Numbered from the stretch's first letter, positions 36,275-46,143 are shown. The stretch: DNA of 48,614 nucleotides from Stenotrophomonas maltophilia (GCF_003970865.1 NZ_RXLZ01000041.1:1-48614); one strand, 5' to 3'. Numbers and translations: made by a program. Notes: generated from the letters alone by a model not told the origin.

Positions 36275-37168
36275 GTGAACTATCTCTTCCCGATCCTCGC
36301 CTGCCTGCTGTGGGGCGCGAACACCATCGTTACCAAGCTTGCTTCGGGCTCGGTCGGTCCCATCGATATCGGCTTCTTCCGTTGGCTGGTCGCGGCGGTG
36401 GTCCTGCTGCCATTCGCGCTGCCGCGGCTGCGTGGCAATCTGCCGACCGTGCGCGCCAACCTCGGGCGCTTCCTGGTGCTGGGCTGCCTGGGCGGGGTGA
36501 TGTACCAGTGCCTGGCCTACTATGCGGCGCACTTCACCTCGGCCACCAACATGGGGGTGATCCAGGCGCTGATTCCGCTGATCGCGCTGGCGCTGTCGCG
36601 CGTGTTCATGGGCCATCCGGTGCGTGGCACTTCCATTCTTGGCGCGGTGATCTCCACCGCCGGTGTGGTGGCGGTGGTATCGCAGGGCGACCTGGCACGG
36701 CTGGCCGCGCAGGGCCTGAACCGCGGCGACGCGATCATGCTGATCGGCGCATTGGCCTTCGCCGCCTACAACGTGCTGATGCAGCGCTGGAAGATTCCGC
36801 TGTCGGTGCTCGAATCGCTGTTCCTGCAGGCCACGGCTGCGTCGCTGATCCTGCTGCCGGTGCAGCTGTTGATCGGCACCGGGGTCAACAACCTGACGGC
36901 GGTCGGGTGTATCGGTTTCGCTGCTGTGTGCGCCTCGATCCTGGCGCCGCTGACCTGGATGACCGGCCTGTCGCGCCTGGGTGCTGCGCGCGTCTCAGGC
37001 TTCTTCAACCTGGTGCCGATCGTGACCGCCGCGCTGGCCGTGCTGCTGCTGGGTGAAACGCTCAGTGGCTGGGTACTGGGCGGTGGCCTGCTGGCGGTGT
37101 CCGGCGTGGTGTTCGCCGAGTACAGCGCCAGGCGCGCCGCTGCAGTGCCCAGCGAGCAACCCGCATAG
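36275..37168 (+). CDS. EamA/DMT-superfamily transporter
   Basis: A 297-residue membrane protein with 10 helices arranged as two EamA repeats (LFPILACLLWGANTIVTKLASG... and ...GDAIMLIGALAFAAYNVLMQRW). Such proteins export small metabolites or toxins. The start is the GTG at 36275, which begins the first membrane helix immediately; the region before it belongs to the divergent regulator's 5' end. It is controlled, by inference, by the adjacent AraC gene. Confidence 0.92.
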   Translation: MNYLFPILACLLWGANTIVTKLASGSVGPIDIGFFRWLVAAVVLLPFALPRLRGNLPTVRANLGRFLVLGCLGGVMYQCLAYYAAHFTSATNMGVIQALIPLIALALSRVFMGHPVRGTSILGAVISTAGVVAVVSQGDLARLAAQGLNRGDAIMLIGALAFAAYNVLMQRWKIPLSVLESLFLQATAASLILLPVQLLIGTGVNNLTAVGCIGFAAVCASILAPLTWMTGLSRLGAARVSGFFNLVPIVTAALAVLLLGETLSGWVLGGGLLAVSGVVFAEYSARRAAAVPSEQPA

Positions 37169-37185
37169 GGCTTCGGTCATGCGGG

Positions 37186-38205
37186 CTAGGTGTCCCCGCT
37201 CAGCGCCTGTTCCACCCGCTGTTCCAGCGCGTCTGCATCATGGCCGCGTTTGCCCTGCAGGCTGAGATACAGCGAAAGCGGGTCGACCACATCGCCGACG
37301 CTGGTGAATGCCGGCGGATAGGCCCAGATCTGCAGCCGTGCGCTCTGGACGCAGTCCGGACCGGGCATGGGAAGGGCGCCCAGCAACCGCCACGCATCGA
37401 TGTGCAGCGCACGGGTGCCACCGATCGCGGGCGGTGACGTTTCAGCAAGTGCGTCCAGGCCTGCGGTCGGCGCCGGGTGCCCGGCATCGCGGAGCACCTC
37501 GGCGGTCGGGCCCCAGCAGACATCCACTTCCTTCAGGATGGGAGAACGCAGGAACGGCTGTGCCCTGGCCCAGACCTCGTCGCGGTTGCCGGCCAGCTTC
37601 AGGAAGCGCTCGCGGCCACCGGTGGAGCGTTCAACCAGGCCGCGACCGACCAGTTCGGCAGACAGGCGCGACGCTGTCATCGAGGTGTAGCCGGCGGCAG
37701 CACTGATCTCGCGCGCCGACCACCAGCGCGTCTGGCCGCTCAGCAGCACGTGGATCAGCACGGCCTGCGCCGAAGGCAGCAGCGAGATGGCCTTCTTCTC
37801 ATGATCGGGGTCGTCGCGGAACTCAATGGCCAGGCTGGGTGCGAACAACTGCGTGTGCGGGACCACGAAGTCGATGTGGTTCTCGACCAGGAAGCGGCGC
37901 TGGGTCGGCGTGAGATAGGGCGAAACGTACAGCACCAGTGCATTCGCTGCGGAGCGCAGGCAGCGTACGTCCTGGATCACGCGGGTGCTGGATTCGCCGG
38001 GCTCGCGGGCCACGGCGAGCATGGCGGGGGTTTCCCCGTACAGCATCAGTCCGGCGAGGTGGTAGCGCGATGCCATCGCGTGGGGAATGGCATGCAATGA
38101 AGCAAGTGGATGCACTGCCGAGGCGAGCCCGGGAAGAATCCTGCGCAGGTACCGCTGCGCGTCAGCGACCAGGTCGGTCAGGCCGGTGCGAACTGCCGTC
38201 GTCAT
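37186..38205 (-). CDS. Winged-helix transcriptional regulator
   Basis: A 339-residue protein starting at the ATG at 38203-38205. A winged helix in the middle (WSAREISAAAGYTSMTASRLSAELVGRGLVERS, about residues 165-197) is flanked by an N-terminal ~150-residue domain with no recognised signature (including VSPYLTPTQRRFLVENHIDFVVPHTQLF) and a C-terminal ~130-residue domain. MarR-like helix-turn-helix fused to two unknown domains is an unusual layout. Targets and ligand are unknown. It is convergent with the EamA gene. Confidence 0.75.
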   Translation of the reverse strand: MTTAVRTGLTDLVADAQRYLRRILPGLASAVHPLASLHAIPHAMASRYHLAGLMLYGETPAMLAVAREPGESSTRVIQDVRCLRSAANALVLYVSPYLTPTQRRFLVENHIDFVVPHTQLFAPSLAIEFRDDPDHEKKAISLLPSAQAVLIHVLLSGQTRWWSAREISAAAGYTSMTASRLSAELVGRGLVERSTGGRERFLKLAGNRDEVWARAQPFLRSPILKEVDVCWGPTAEVLRDAGHPAPTAGLDALAETSPPAIGGTRALHIDAWRLLGALPMPGPDCVQSARLQIWAYPPAFTSVGDVVDPLSLYLSLQGKRGHDADALEQRVEQALSGDT

Positions 38206-38414
38206 CTCGTACTTCCCTTGCGGCGGCATGTCCGGAGGATCGGAACCCGGCCACACCGCCACATTCAGTGGTGAACCTGGAGACGGGTGTGCAGTGTCGG
38301 GGCGCGTGGCGATCCATGCGGTCCTGCTCCTTTGCCGTCATGACATCAAGTGTTGCCGGGAACCTTGGAGATTCCGTCGAAAAACGATGGAGATTGGGTG
38401 GAGGCGGTGTGCAT

Positions 38415-38447
38415 CGTGGCCGGCGGACTCCCCTTCCGCCGGCCACG
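38415..38447 (-). terminator. Strong hairpin downstream of TonB receptor gene
   Basis: A perfect 13-bp stem (38415-38427/38435-38447; outer arm CGTGGCCGG) with a 7-base loop lies 17 bases after the TonB receptor stop. No T tract follows in the minus direction, so it may be a 3'-end stabiliser as well as a terminator. The region 38206-38463 otherwise holds no gene that I can see. Confidence 0.55.
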
Positions 38448-38463
38448 AGCACGGACATGACCG

Positions 38464-41298
38464 TCAGAAGCGCTGCGAGTACTTCACGTACACGGTGCGG
38501 CCGATATCGAAGCCGCCGTAGTAGGGGAAGGAGCTGGCCGGCTTGGAGAACATGATCGGGCCCTGGTGGTTGAACACGTTGTTCGAACCCAGCGCCACGG
38601 TGCCGTCCCACGGCAGCTTGTAGCTGACCTGGATGTCGTGGAAGGCATTGGAGCCAACCTTGCGCAGCGCGTCCGGTTCACCGTAGGCATAGCGGTCCGG
38701 CAGGGAGCACGGACGGTTGGGCACGCAGCTTTCGGCCATGCCGGAGTAGTAGCGCACCGTGTACTGCGTGCTGAAATTGCCGAGCTGCCAGTTCACGCCC
38801 AGGTTCGAGCGCAGGCGGGAAATGCCCGGCTGGCCGATCCGGCCCATCATGATCGTATCGCCGGCCGAGTTCTGGTTCTCCTCGTCGTACTTGGAGACAT
38901 AGCTGTTCTGCAGGTCGATGGTGAAGCGGCCGAACGAGAACTCGGGCAGGCGGTAGCGGATGCCCAGGTCCCAACCTTCGGTTTCCATCGAGCCCAGATT
39001 GGCCAGGCCGTAGAACATGCTGGTGATGTGGCCATCGCCAGCGCGCTTGACGCTGCCACAGCGCGAGGCGTTGCCGAGCACGTAGCAGTCACGCAGGATG
39101 CGGTCGACGCTGTCCTCGATGATCATGTTGGTGATCTTGTAGCTGTACCAGTCGAGGTTGATGTCCAGTCCGTCGACCCAGCGCGGGCTCCAGACCACGC
39201 CCACGGTCTTGCTCTTGGACTCTTCCGGGCGCAGCTTCGGGTCGGAGCCGGTGGTGAATTCGTCAGGCGTGGCGCACGGATAGCTGGCGCAGGGCTTCAG
39301 GCTCTGGTTCAGCTGCTGGTAGCCCAGCGGGACGCCGGCGGCGTTGCAGGCGGCATTGCCGTTGACGCTGTTGGTGGCGCCGATGCCGCACGGGTCGACA
39401 TAGGTTTCGAAGCTGGTCCCGAGGCCGCCATACAGATCGGCGATGCTCGGCGCGCGGAAGCCTTCGGCGAAGGTGCCGCGGATCATCAGTTCTTCGATCG
39501 GACGCCAGGCGAAGCTCGCCTTGGAGTTGGTGGTGCTGCCGAAGTTGCTGTAGTCGGAGTAGCGCGTGGCCAGGTTCACGGTCAGCTCCTTGGCGAACGG
39601 CAGGTCGCGCAGGATCGGCACGTTCACCTCGGCGAAGAACTCGTTGAGGCTGTAGTCACCGGCGGTGGTGGAGGCGCCCAGTGCAGTGCTCTGGCGCGAC
39701 TGGGCGAAGGCATCGGGCACGAAGCGGCCTTCTTCCTTGCGGTACTGATACCCCAGGGCGACAGACAGGTCACCGGCAGGCAGTTCGATCACCGGGCCGG
39801 AGATGTTGGCGAAGTAACTGCGGGTCTTGGTGATGCCGGTATCGTTGAACGTCGGGAACAAGAAGCGCTGCAGTTCGGGATCGGAGAGAGAGCCAGCCCC
39901 CGCGACCCCGAACGGCAGCAAAGGATTCCAGGCCAGGCAACCCGAGACCGGCGATGCCGCCGTGCCACACCGGGCCACACCGTTGGCATCGAGGTAGGAG
40001 GGCCCCAATGCCTGCCGGGAAGCGATCAGGCTCATGTCGCCACGGCCCGTTTTTGTAACTTCATTGCGGTTGAACAATGCGCCGACTTCCCAGTCGTACG
40101 TCTTGGTGCCCAGCTCGAAGTAGCCAGACAGGCTTGGTGCAATCCGCAGCGACTTCAGCTTGCTTTCCGTCGTGCGCGGCACTTCCCACAGGCGGCGATT
40201 GAACGCGATGCTGTGGTCGAGCGGGTTGAATACGCTGGCCGCATCCAGGGGCGTGCCGAACTTGGTCGACTGGTACGGGTAGCCCGCGATCTGCTGGTCG
40301 GTGGTGCGCTCGTTGTAGCCGATGTCGGCGGTGAACTTGATCTGGTCGGTCAGCGCGTAGTCCGTGCTCAGGAACAGCGAGCGGCGCTCGATGCCGGTCT
40401 GCAGGTGCATCTGGTCGTTGCCGTTGGCGAACTCGGCCGGCGTGATCGGGTGGTAGTCGTTCGGGTTCTTCGGATCGCCGCCACGATTGAGGGTCTTGAA
40501 TACGGCGTCACCGGTATTGCACTTGTAGAGCGCCGGGTCGCACCACGAACCGTTCTGGCTGATGTTGCTCCAGTCCGCGCCCGGGTAGTTGGGGCCGGCG
40601 CCGCCGTACCGGGAGAACTCGCGGTCGCGGGCAAACACCGGGTCCGACTTCTGGTATTCCAGTGCGAGGGTGTATCCGCCACGCTCCCCACGGGCACCGG
40701 TGACCAGCGAGAACGTGCTGTCCTTGCCATCGCCCTGGCTGAACTGCCCGTGCTGCATGGATACTTCCAGGCCTTCGTAGTTCTTGCGGGTGATGATGTT
40801 GACCACGCCAGCGATTGCATCCGAGCCGTACAGCGAGGAGGCGCCGTCCTTCAGCACATCGATGCGCTCGACCGCGCTCATCGGAATCTGGCTCAGATCC
40901 TGCAGGCCGCTGGTGGTGGCGCCAAGGCGCTTGCCGTTGACCAGAACCAGGGAGCGCGTGGCGCCCAGATTGCGGATGTTGACGTAGTAGCCACCGACGT
41001 TTTCGCCGGACGCCAACGCGCGCGCACGCGAGATGGTCGGTGCGCCGGTGGAGGTCAGGTTCTGCAGCAGGTCGGCGATGGTGGTGAAGCCCTGCTGCTC
41101 GATCATCGCGCGGGTGATGGCGATGATCGGCTGCTGCGTTTCGATATCCACGCTGCGGATGGCCGAGCCGGTAACCTGGATGCGATCGAGGTTCTTCGGT
41201 GTTTTATCGCTGTCATCCTGCGCATGCGCGGCCGGTGACCAGGCGGCGGCCAAGGCCGTGCCCACTGCCAGGGAAAGCAGGGTGTACTTGTAATGCAT
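38464..41298 (-). CDS. TonB-dependent outer membrane receptor
   Basis: A 944-residue outer-membrane receptor. The signal peptide is MHYKYTLLSLAVGTALAAAWSPAAHA (cut before Q-DD). The plug domain shows RIQVTGSAIRSVDIETQQPI (TonB box-like region), LLQNLTSTG and NIRNLGATRSLVLVNGKR, with VERIDVLKDGASSLYGSDAIAGVVNIITRK typical of this class. The ~22-strand barrel ends in the usual Phe (YVKYSQRF). It belongs to the large Xanthomonad group of oxidised-plug TonB receptors; the ligand (siderophore, vitamin, or plant glycan) cannot be told. There is no adjacent TonB partner or sigma/anti-sigma pair. Confidence 0.95.
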   Translation of the reverse strand: MHYKYTLLSLAVGTALAAAWSPAAHAQDDSDKTPKNLDRIQVTGSAIRSVDIETQQPIIAITRAMIEQQGFTTIADLLQNLTSTGAPTISRARALASGENVGGYYVNIRNLGATRSLVLVNGKRLGATTSGLQDLSQIPMSAVERIDVLKDGASSLYGSDAIAGVVNIITRKNYEGLEVSMQHGQFSQGDGKDSTFSLVTGARGERGGYTLALEYQKSDPVFARDREFSRYGGAGPNYPGADWSNISQNGSWCDPALYKCNTGDAVFKTLNRGGDPKNPNDYHPITPAEFANGNDQMHLQTGIERRSLFLSTDYALTDQIKFTADIGYNERTTDQQIAGYPYQSTKFGTPLDAASVFNPLDHSIAFNRRLWEVPRTTESKLKSLRIAPSLSGYFELGTKTYDWEVGALFNRNEVTKTGRGDMSLIASRQALGPSYLDANGVARCGTAASPVSGCLAWNPLLPFGVAGAGSLSDPELQRFLFPTFNDTGITKTRSYFANISGPVIELPAGDLSVALGYQYRKEEGRFVPDAFAQSRQSTALGASTTAGDYSLNEFFAEVNVPILRDLPFAKELTVNLATRYSDYSNFGSTTNSKASFAWRPIEELMIRGTFAEGFRAPSIADLYGGLGTSFETYVDPCGIGATNSVNGNAACNAAGVPLGYQQLNQSLKPCASYPCATPDEFTTGSDPKLRPEESKSKTVGVVWSPRWVDGLDINLDWYSYKITNMIIEDSVDRILRDCYVLGNASRCGSVKRAGDGHITSMFYGLANLGSMETEGWDLGIRYRLPEFSFGRFTIDLQNSYVSKYDEENQNSAGDTIMMGRIGQPGISRLRSNLGVNWQLGNFSTQYTVRYYSGMAESCVPNRPCSLPDRYAYGEPDALRKVGSNAFHDIQVSYKLPWDGTVALGSNNVFNHQGPIMFSKPASSFPYYGGFDIGRTVYVKYSQRF

Positions 41299-41545
41299 TT
41301 GGCTCTCTCCAAATCCAGTTGAATGGGTTTCCGCATCGCTGCGTGGAAACCGATCTGAAACTCCGCTGTGCGGAATCGGAAGGAACCTAACACTCCGTTT
41401 ACAACTCGATTACGTTATGGACGCGTTATCGTCGCGCGCCGGATACAGCATTCATGCACAGGCCATGCACGAAACCGCGACGCGCACCAAGGGCGCTCTG
41501 CTTCAGTCTGGCTGCGGGCTGATGACAGACTCCAGGAGACATCCG

Positions 41546-41656
41546 ATGAATACCCCGGGCAAACCCAAACCCACATGGAAGCAGTGGCATGTACTGTTGC
41601 TGGTGCTTGCCATCGCACTGCTGGTGACGCTGATCATCGTCATCGCGCCATGGTGA
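41546..41656 (+). CDS. 36-residue single-helix membrane protein
   Basis: A very short protein: N-terminal basic turn (MNTPGKPKPTWKQWH), then one hydrophobic helix (VLLLVLAIALLVTLIIV) and a tail IAPW. The ATG at 41546 has a CAGGAGA ribosome site ~9 bases upstream. Small membrane proteins of this design often regulate transporters or respond to envelope stress. It stands alone between the divergent TonB receptor and the DUF2383 gene. Conservation has not been checked. Confidence 0.6.
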   Translation: MNTPGKPKPTWKQWHVLLLVLAIALLVTLIIVIAPW

Positions 41657-41852
41657 ATCGTGGGCGTTCTGCTCAGTCACCGTGAACGCGGAAATGCGAC
41701 CGGATGAAGGAGTCAGGACGCGTTGAGGGTGGTGATGCGTGCATCAATTCGTACTCACCCAACCGGCACATCCAAACCTCCACAGTGGTCCCGAAGGCAA
41801 CGCACTCGCGCTGTCATTCTCCATAGACCATCGAGCACACAGGAGCGATTCC

Positions 41853-42305
41853 ATGAGCACCCAGTCCACCATCGAACATCGCCTCAACGACCTGATCGAG
41901 ATTGCCCGGGACGGAAAGTCGTTCTACGAAGAAGCTGCGACCAAGGTGAAGGATGCCGAACTGTCGGCCCTGTTCACCCGCATTGCCGGCGTCAAGGGCC
42001 GCATCGTCGCCGCGTTGAGCAGTTCGGTCGCCGCCAGTGGTGGCAAACCCGCCGAGCACGGCACCATGGTCGGGTCGATGCAGCAGTTCTATGGCAAGGT
42101 GCGCGCTGCATTCGGCGACACCAACTATGGTTACGTGGCCGAGCTGGAAGAGTCTGAAGACCGGCTGCTTGGCGCATTCAAGGACGTGCTGAAGGACAAC
42201 GAGCTGCCGCCGGCCGTGCGCCAGGAAGTCACCCAGCTGCTGCCTGAAGTGCAGGAGTGCCACAACGTGATGCGTGCGCGCAAGCACGCCATGAAGGCGG
42301 CCTGA
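41853..42305 (+). CDS. PA2169/DUF2383 family four-helix protein
   Basis: A 150-residue ferritin-like four-helix-bundle protein starting at the ATG at 41853 (MSTQSTIEHRLNDLIEIARDGKSFYEEAATKV). The helices with LSALFTRIAGVKGRIVAAL and NYGYVAELEESEDRLLGAFKDVLKDNELPPAVRQEVTQLLPEVQECHNVMRA match DUF2383 (PA2169-like) proteins, commonly stress-linked. The E/H metal-binding pattern of true ferritins is not evident. Confidence 0.85.
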   Translation: MSTQSTIEHRLNDLIEIARDGKSFYEEAATKVKDAELSALFTRIAGVKGRIVAALSSSVAASGGKPAEHGTMVGSMQQFYGKVRAAFGDTNYGYVAELEESEDRLLGAFKDVLKDNELPPAVRQEVTQLLPEVQECHNVMRARKHAMKAA

Positions 42306-42389
42306 CGATCATCGGCGGCCTTCTCCCCGGGGCCGCCACGGTCGGGGCAGCGTGGCTGCCCCGGCCAACTTCGAGGCGGCGTGCAGGAC

Positions 42390-44099
42390 TCAGCGTGGCG
42401 CATCGGGCGCGATGTCCTGCAGGTGCAGCACCCGCCCCATCAGCTCGCTGAAGATGGGGGCGGCGACTGCTCCGCCACCGTAGCCTCCGCGCCGTGCATC
42501 GGGATCGTCCACCACCACGGCGACCGCATAACGTGGATGTTGCGCCGGTACGACCCCGGCAAACAGGGACATGTAGTGGCGCGCATATCCGCCGGCAGCC
42601 GCCTTGCGCGCGGTCCCGGTTTTTCCGGCGATGGCATAGCCGTTGATGCGGGCCCGCGTCGCGGTGCCACCCGGCTCGCTGGTAGTGGCAATCATGTCCA
42701 GCACCTGGTCGGCCACGTCTGCGGGCATGGCACGGCTCACCACTGTTGCGCGGCCATGCTCGAAGGTCGGTTGTACGCGCAGGCCATGGTTGGCCAGCGT
42801 CGCGTAGGCATTGGCCAGCTGCAGCGTGGTCATCGACAGCCCGTACCCATAGGCCAGGGTCTGCTTGCTGGTGCCACTCCATGCAGCGGGAGCGGCCAGT
42901 ACGCCGTTGCGCTCGCCGGGGAATCCGCTCCCCGAGACATGCCCGGCGCCCAGCGCGGCAAACATGGCGTGCAGCTGTTCCCGGCTCAGGCGGCGCGAAA
43001 TCAACGAGATGCCCACGTTGGAGCTTTTCTTCAGGACGCCGGTGGTATCCAGTACGCCCAGATCCCGATAGTCACGGGTGGTGAAGCGCCCATTGCGGAT
43101 CCAGCCGGGGTGGGTGTCGAACGTGCTGGCAGACGTGATCACGCCGGCCTCGAGCGCCGCAGCCACCGTGAAGGGTTTCACCGTGCTGCCGGGCTCGAAC
43201 ACATCGGTCACCGCACGGTTGCGGCGTGCATCGGCGGCGCCGGTGCCGGGCGCATTGCTGTTGTAGGTGGGCCAGTTGACCATCGCCAGGATCTGGCCGG
43301 TGCCGACTTCCAGCACCACGATGCTGGCGGCAGCAGCGCCGTGGCGTTGTACTGCCGGTCCGAGTCCAGCATGGAGGACGTGCTGCATGCGGCTGTCCAG
43401 CGACAGCACGATGTCCTCGCCGGGATGCGCCGGACGGCCACGGTCGCGCAGCTCGACCGGGCGACCCTTGCGATCGACGATGACCTCACGGTAGCCGGCC
43501 TCTCCGCTCAGGCGCGCGTCGAACAGGTGCTCAAGGCCTTCAAGGCCATGACCTTCGATATCGGTGACGCCGACGGTCTGCGCGAACAGTTCCGACTGTG
43601 GGTAGAAGCGTTTGAACTCCTGCTGCAGGTGGACCCCGATCGGCGCCCTGGCCTGCAGTGCTTCAAGGCGGGCTGGATCGCCGCGACGGAAGCCCGGCAG
43701 GTAGATGAAGCGTCGCTGCCGGTTGCGCGCCAGCAGTCTGGTCAACGCCGTCGCATCGGTATCCAGCACCGAGGCCAGCTGCTCGACTGAACCTGATGCG
43801 TCGAAGAAGGCGCGCGGGTCGATCCACAGCGATGCCACGGGAGCCGATCCAGCAATGACGATGCCGTGGCGGTCGTACAGCGTGCCGCGATGCGCGCGCA
43901 GCGGATGGTGGCGGAGCATCCGTGCTTCGGCCTGGTGCCGGTAGAAGTGATGATGGACGATCTGGACGTCGGCGGCTCGCGCCAGCAGCAGGCCCGCCAG
44001 TATGGCCAGTGCGGCGCAGGTCAGGCGGTAGCGGCGGCGGAAGTCATGGGCACGCGTGCGGCGTGGCGCCATGGTGGGGGTGCGCATCCGATGAGGCAT
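42390..44099 (-). CDS. FtsI-like class B penicillin-binding protein
   Basis: A 569-residue peptidoglycan transpeptidase with one N-terminal membrane anchor (YRLTCAALAILAGLLLARAADV). The N-terminal class B domain precedes the transpeptidase domain, which has all three active-site motifs: STVK (Ser305-Lys308), SSN (359-361) and KTGT (493-496). It resembles FtsI, but the gene is outside the division cluster, so it is probably a second, accessory PBP3-like enzyme. The start is uncertain (44099, 44087 or 44072; none has a strong ribosome site). It is last in an operon after an MFS exporter and a periplasmic protein. Confidence 0.92.
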   Translation of the reverse strand: MPHRMRTPTMAPRRTRAHDFRRRYRLTCAALAILAGLLLARAADVQIVHHHFYRHQAEARMLRHHPLRAHRGTLYDRHGIVIAGSAPVASLWIDPRAFFDASGSVEQLASVLDTDATALTRLLARNRQRRFIYLPGFRRGDPARLEALQARAPIGVHLQQEFKRFYPQSELFAQTVGVTDIEGHGLEGLEHLFDARLSGEAGYREVIVDRKGRPVELRDRGRPAHPGEDIVLSLDSRMQHVLHAGLGPAVQRHGAAAASIVVLEVGTGQILAMVNWPTYNSNAPGTGAADARRNRAVTDVFEPGSTVKPFTVAAALEAGVITSASTFDTHPGWIRNGRFTTRDYRDLGVLDTTGVLKKSSNVGISLISRRLSREQLHAMFAALGAGHVSGSGFPGERNGVLAAPAAWSGTSKQTLAYGYGLSMTTLQLANAYATLANHGLRVQPTFEHGRATVVSRAMPADVADQVLDMIATTSEPGGTATRARINGYAIAGKTGTARKAAAGGYARHYMSLFAGVVPAQHPRYAVAVVVDDPDARRGGYGGGAVAAPIFSELMGRVLHLQDIAPDAPR

Positions 44100-44110
44100 C
44101 AAGACAGTGG

Positions 44111-44539
44111 TTACAGCGGTTGCCCGGCGATGTAGGCCAGCAGTGCGGAAGCACGGTCGATGACATTGGCGTGGCTGCGGCCATCGGCAACGGCCATGCA
44201 GGCGATCTCCGCATCGCGCAGCGTGGCCAGCCGGTCCTGCAGGGCTGGATAGGGTTCGGCCGTGCGAAAGGTCGCGGTGTAGCCTGCGTCCAGCAGCGGC
44301 TGGACCTGCACGGGATGGCTGTCGTGCTGGTTGCGCAGGGTGTGGTCGATCCGTGCGACATCGCAGGAGGCGATGGCATTGAATGCGTACTCCCAGGCCA
44401 CTGCATTCGCCATGCCCTGGTCGATCTGGCTGAGCAGCGCTGCACGTGGCGGCTCGACGGGGAGATTGGGCGATGCTGCCTCTGTGATGGCTGCCGGCAT
44501 GGCGAACAGCAACAGGATCAGGGGTAGGTTCAGTCGCAT
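44111..44539 (-). CDS. Periplasmic hypothetical protein, 142 residues
   Basis: A signal peptide (MRLNLPLILLLFAMPAAITEA) is followed by a helical mature part with one Cys pair (NAIASCDVARIDHTL... RDAEIACMAVADGRS). I do not recognise the family. The start lies 10 bases inside the MFS gene's end (44530-44539) and the stop is 11 bases before the PBP start, so the three genes form one tight operon. The two Cys could form a disulfide after export. Confidence 0.85.
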   Translation of the reverse strand: MRLNLPLILLLFAMPAAITEAASPNLPVEPPRAALLSQIDQGMANAVAWEYAFNAIASCDVARIDHTLRNQHDSHPVQVQPLLDAGYTATFRTAEPYPALQDRLATLRDAEIACMAVADGRSHANVIDRASALLAYIAGQPL

Positions 44540-46065
44540 GCGCGCGATTCCGGGTGTTGCGGGAGGGACGGTGCGTCCGCCGCAGACCGGCTGCGGCCCA
44601 GCAGCAACACCGCAAGGCTGGCCAGCAGTGCGGCGACGGCCGACGTCCACAATGCACTGGCAAATCCGTAGCTGTAGATCGCCTGTGCGAAGGCGGCGGT
44701 GCGCGCATCGGCGAAGGTGCCGGTAGCGATCGCATCGGCCATCGGCAGTACATCGCGCGCGGGAACCACAGCCGACAGTGCGTTGCGGATGCCCAGGCTC
44801 AAGGCACTGGACAGCACGGTGAATCCGAGCAGGATGCCGACAAAGCGCGTGGTCGCGCTGATGCCGGAGGCCATGCCGGCCCGCTCGCGCGGTGCCGCGC
44901 CGATGATGGCTTTGGAGGTCTCGCCATTGAGGATGCCGCCACCGGCACCGATCACCACCATTGCGACGAGTGCCAGCCACGGCAGATGCTGCCACGCGGC
45001 CAGTCCGGCCACGGCATTGCCCGCGGCGGTGATCGACAGCCCGATCGCCAGCACGGCCGGACTGGTCAGATGGCGACCGAGCCGCCGGCCCACGCTGGGA
45101 AACAGCAGCATCGCCGCAGCGAACGGAAGCATGCCGGCACCCGCAGCCAGTACGCTCAGGCCGATGCCGTTCTGCAGGTACTGCGGCAGCATCGACGCCA
45201 TCACCTGTGCGCTGACCGAATAGCCGACCATGGCAATGAGTGCGCCGACGAAACGCGGACTGGCCAGCAGCCCGAGATCGACCATGGGATGTGACCGCGC
45301 CCGTTCAACGATGACGAAGGCGGCGGCCATGATGATGGCCAGGGCCAGCCCGCTCAGCGCTGGGGCCGATGACCATCCTTTTGCCAGTCCTTCGACCAGG
45401 AAGAACACGATGCCGAAGATGGCAACGCTGAAGGTGATGATGCCGGGCGGATCGAGCGGGCGGACCACGCTGTCGGACGACTCGGGTATCCAGCGCAGCG
45501 TGCCGTAGCCGAGCAGACCCAGGAACGGCAGGATCGCGACGAACACCGCGCGCCAGCCCCAGAGCGCGGACAGCAGGCCGCCGATCAGTGGCGAGAGCAC
45601 CATCATCACGCCCATGGCGGTGCCCCAGAACGCCCATGCGGTGTCCTTGGCCGTCCCCTGGTGGTAGGTGTGGCCGATGATCGACAGCGAGGGTGCCAGC
45701 AGGAACGCAGCACCGATGCCCTGCAGTGCCCGCGCCAGGTAGAGCAGGGCGGCACCGGGCGCCAGTGCACAGAGCAGAGAGGTGAGGGCGAACAGGCTGA
45801 TGCCGATCAGCAGCACCCGGCGGCGGCCGTAGCGGTCGGCGACAGCACCGGCGGGCAGCAGCAGTGAGGTGAAGGACAGGATGTAGGCACTGATCACCCA
45901 CTCGATATCGGCGAATCCGGCGTGCAGGTCACGCGCGATGCTGGGCAGTGCGACCGCTACGGCATTGGTCTCCAGCACGGTCATCGTGCAGCCCAGCGAG
46001 GCCACCAGCAGGACCGCGTCAGGCAGCGTGTGCCGTGCAGGCGAAGAGGGAGGGGAGTGCGGCAC
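44530..46065 (-). CDS. 14-TM MFS multidrug exporter (DHA2/EmrB-QacA type)
   Basis: A 511-residue major-facilitator protein. The N-terminal motif C-like LETNAVAVALPSIARDLHAGFADIEWVISAYIL and motif A GAVADRYGRRRVLLIG are those of drug:H+ antiporters; total length and helix number fit the 14-TM DHA2 class. It is first in an operon that ends with a penicillin-binding protein, and divergent from a LysR regulator 98 bases away. The substrate is unknown; cell-wall-active compounds would fit the context (inference). Confidence 0.92.
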   Translation of the reverse strand: MPHSPPSSPARHTLPDAVLLVASLGCTMTVLETNAVAVALPSIARDLHAGFADIEWVISAYILSFTSLLLPAGAVADRYGRRRVLLIGISLFALTSLLCALAPGAALLYLARALQGIGAAFLLAPSLSIIGHTYHQGTAKDTAWAFWGTAMGVMMVLSPLIGGLLSALWGWRAVFVAILPFLGLLGYGTLRWIPESSDSVVRPLDPPGIITFSVAIFGIVFFLVEGLAKGWSSAPALSGLALAIIMAAAFVIVERARSHPMVDLGLLASPRFVGALIAMVGYSVSAQVMASMLPQYLQNGIGLSVLAAGAGMLPFAAAMLLFPSVGRRLGRHLTSPAVLAIGLSITAAGNAVAGLAAWQHLPWLALVAMVVIGAGGGILNGETSKAIIGAAPRERAGMASGISATTRFVGILLGFTVLSSALSLGIRNALSAVVPARDVLPMADAIATGTFADARTAAFAQAIYSYGFASALWTSAVAALLASLAVLLLGRSRSAADAPSLPQHPESRACD

Positions 46066-46143
46066 CGGTCACTCGCAGGAAGGGGAGGACGGCCATTCCA
46101 GCAATGATCGGTGTTTGTTTCATTCTCGGTGTTTTCTGGTTAC

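Noticed and set aside
38566..41238. 890-residue plus-strand frame opposite the TonB receptor
   Set aside because: Shadow frame; Val/Ala/Gly/Gln-rich, with no signal peptide or motif. The minus-strand receptor has signal, plug and barrel features.
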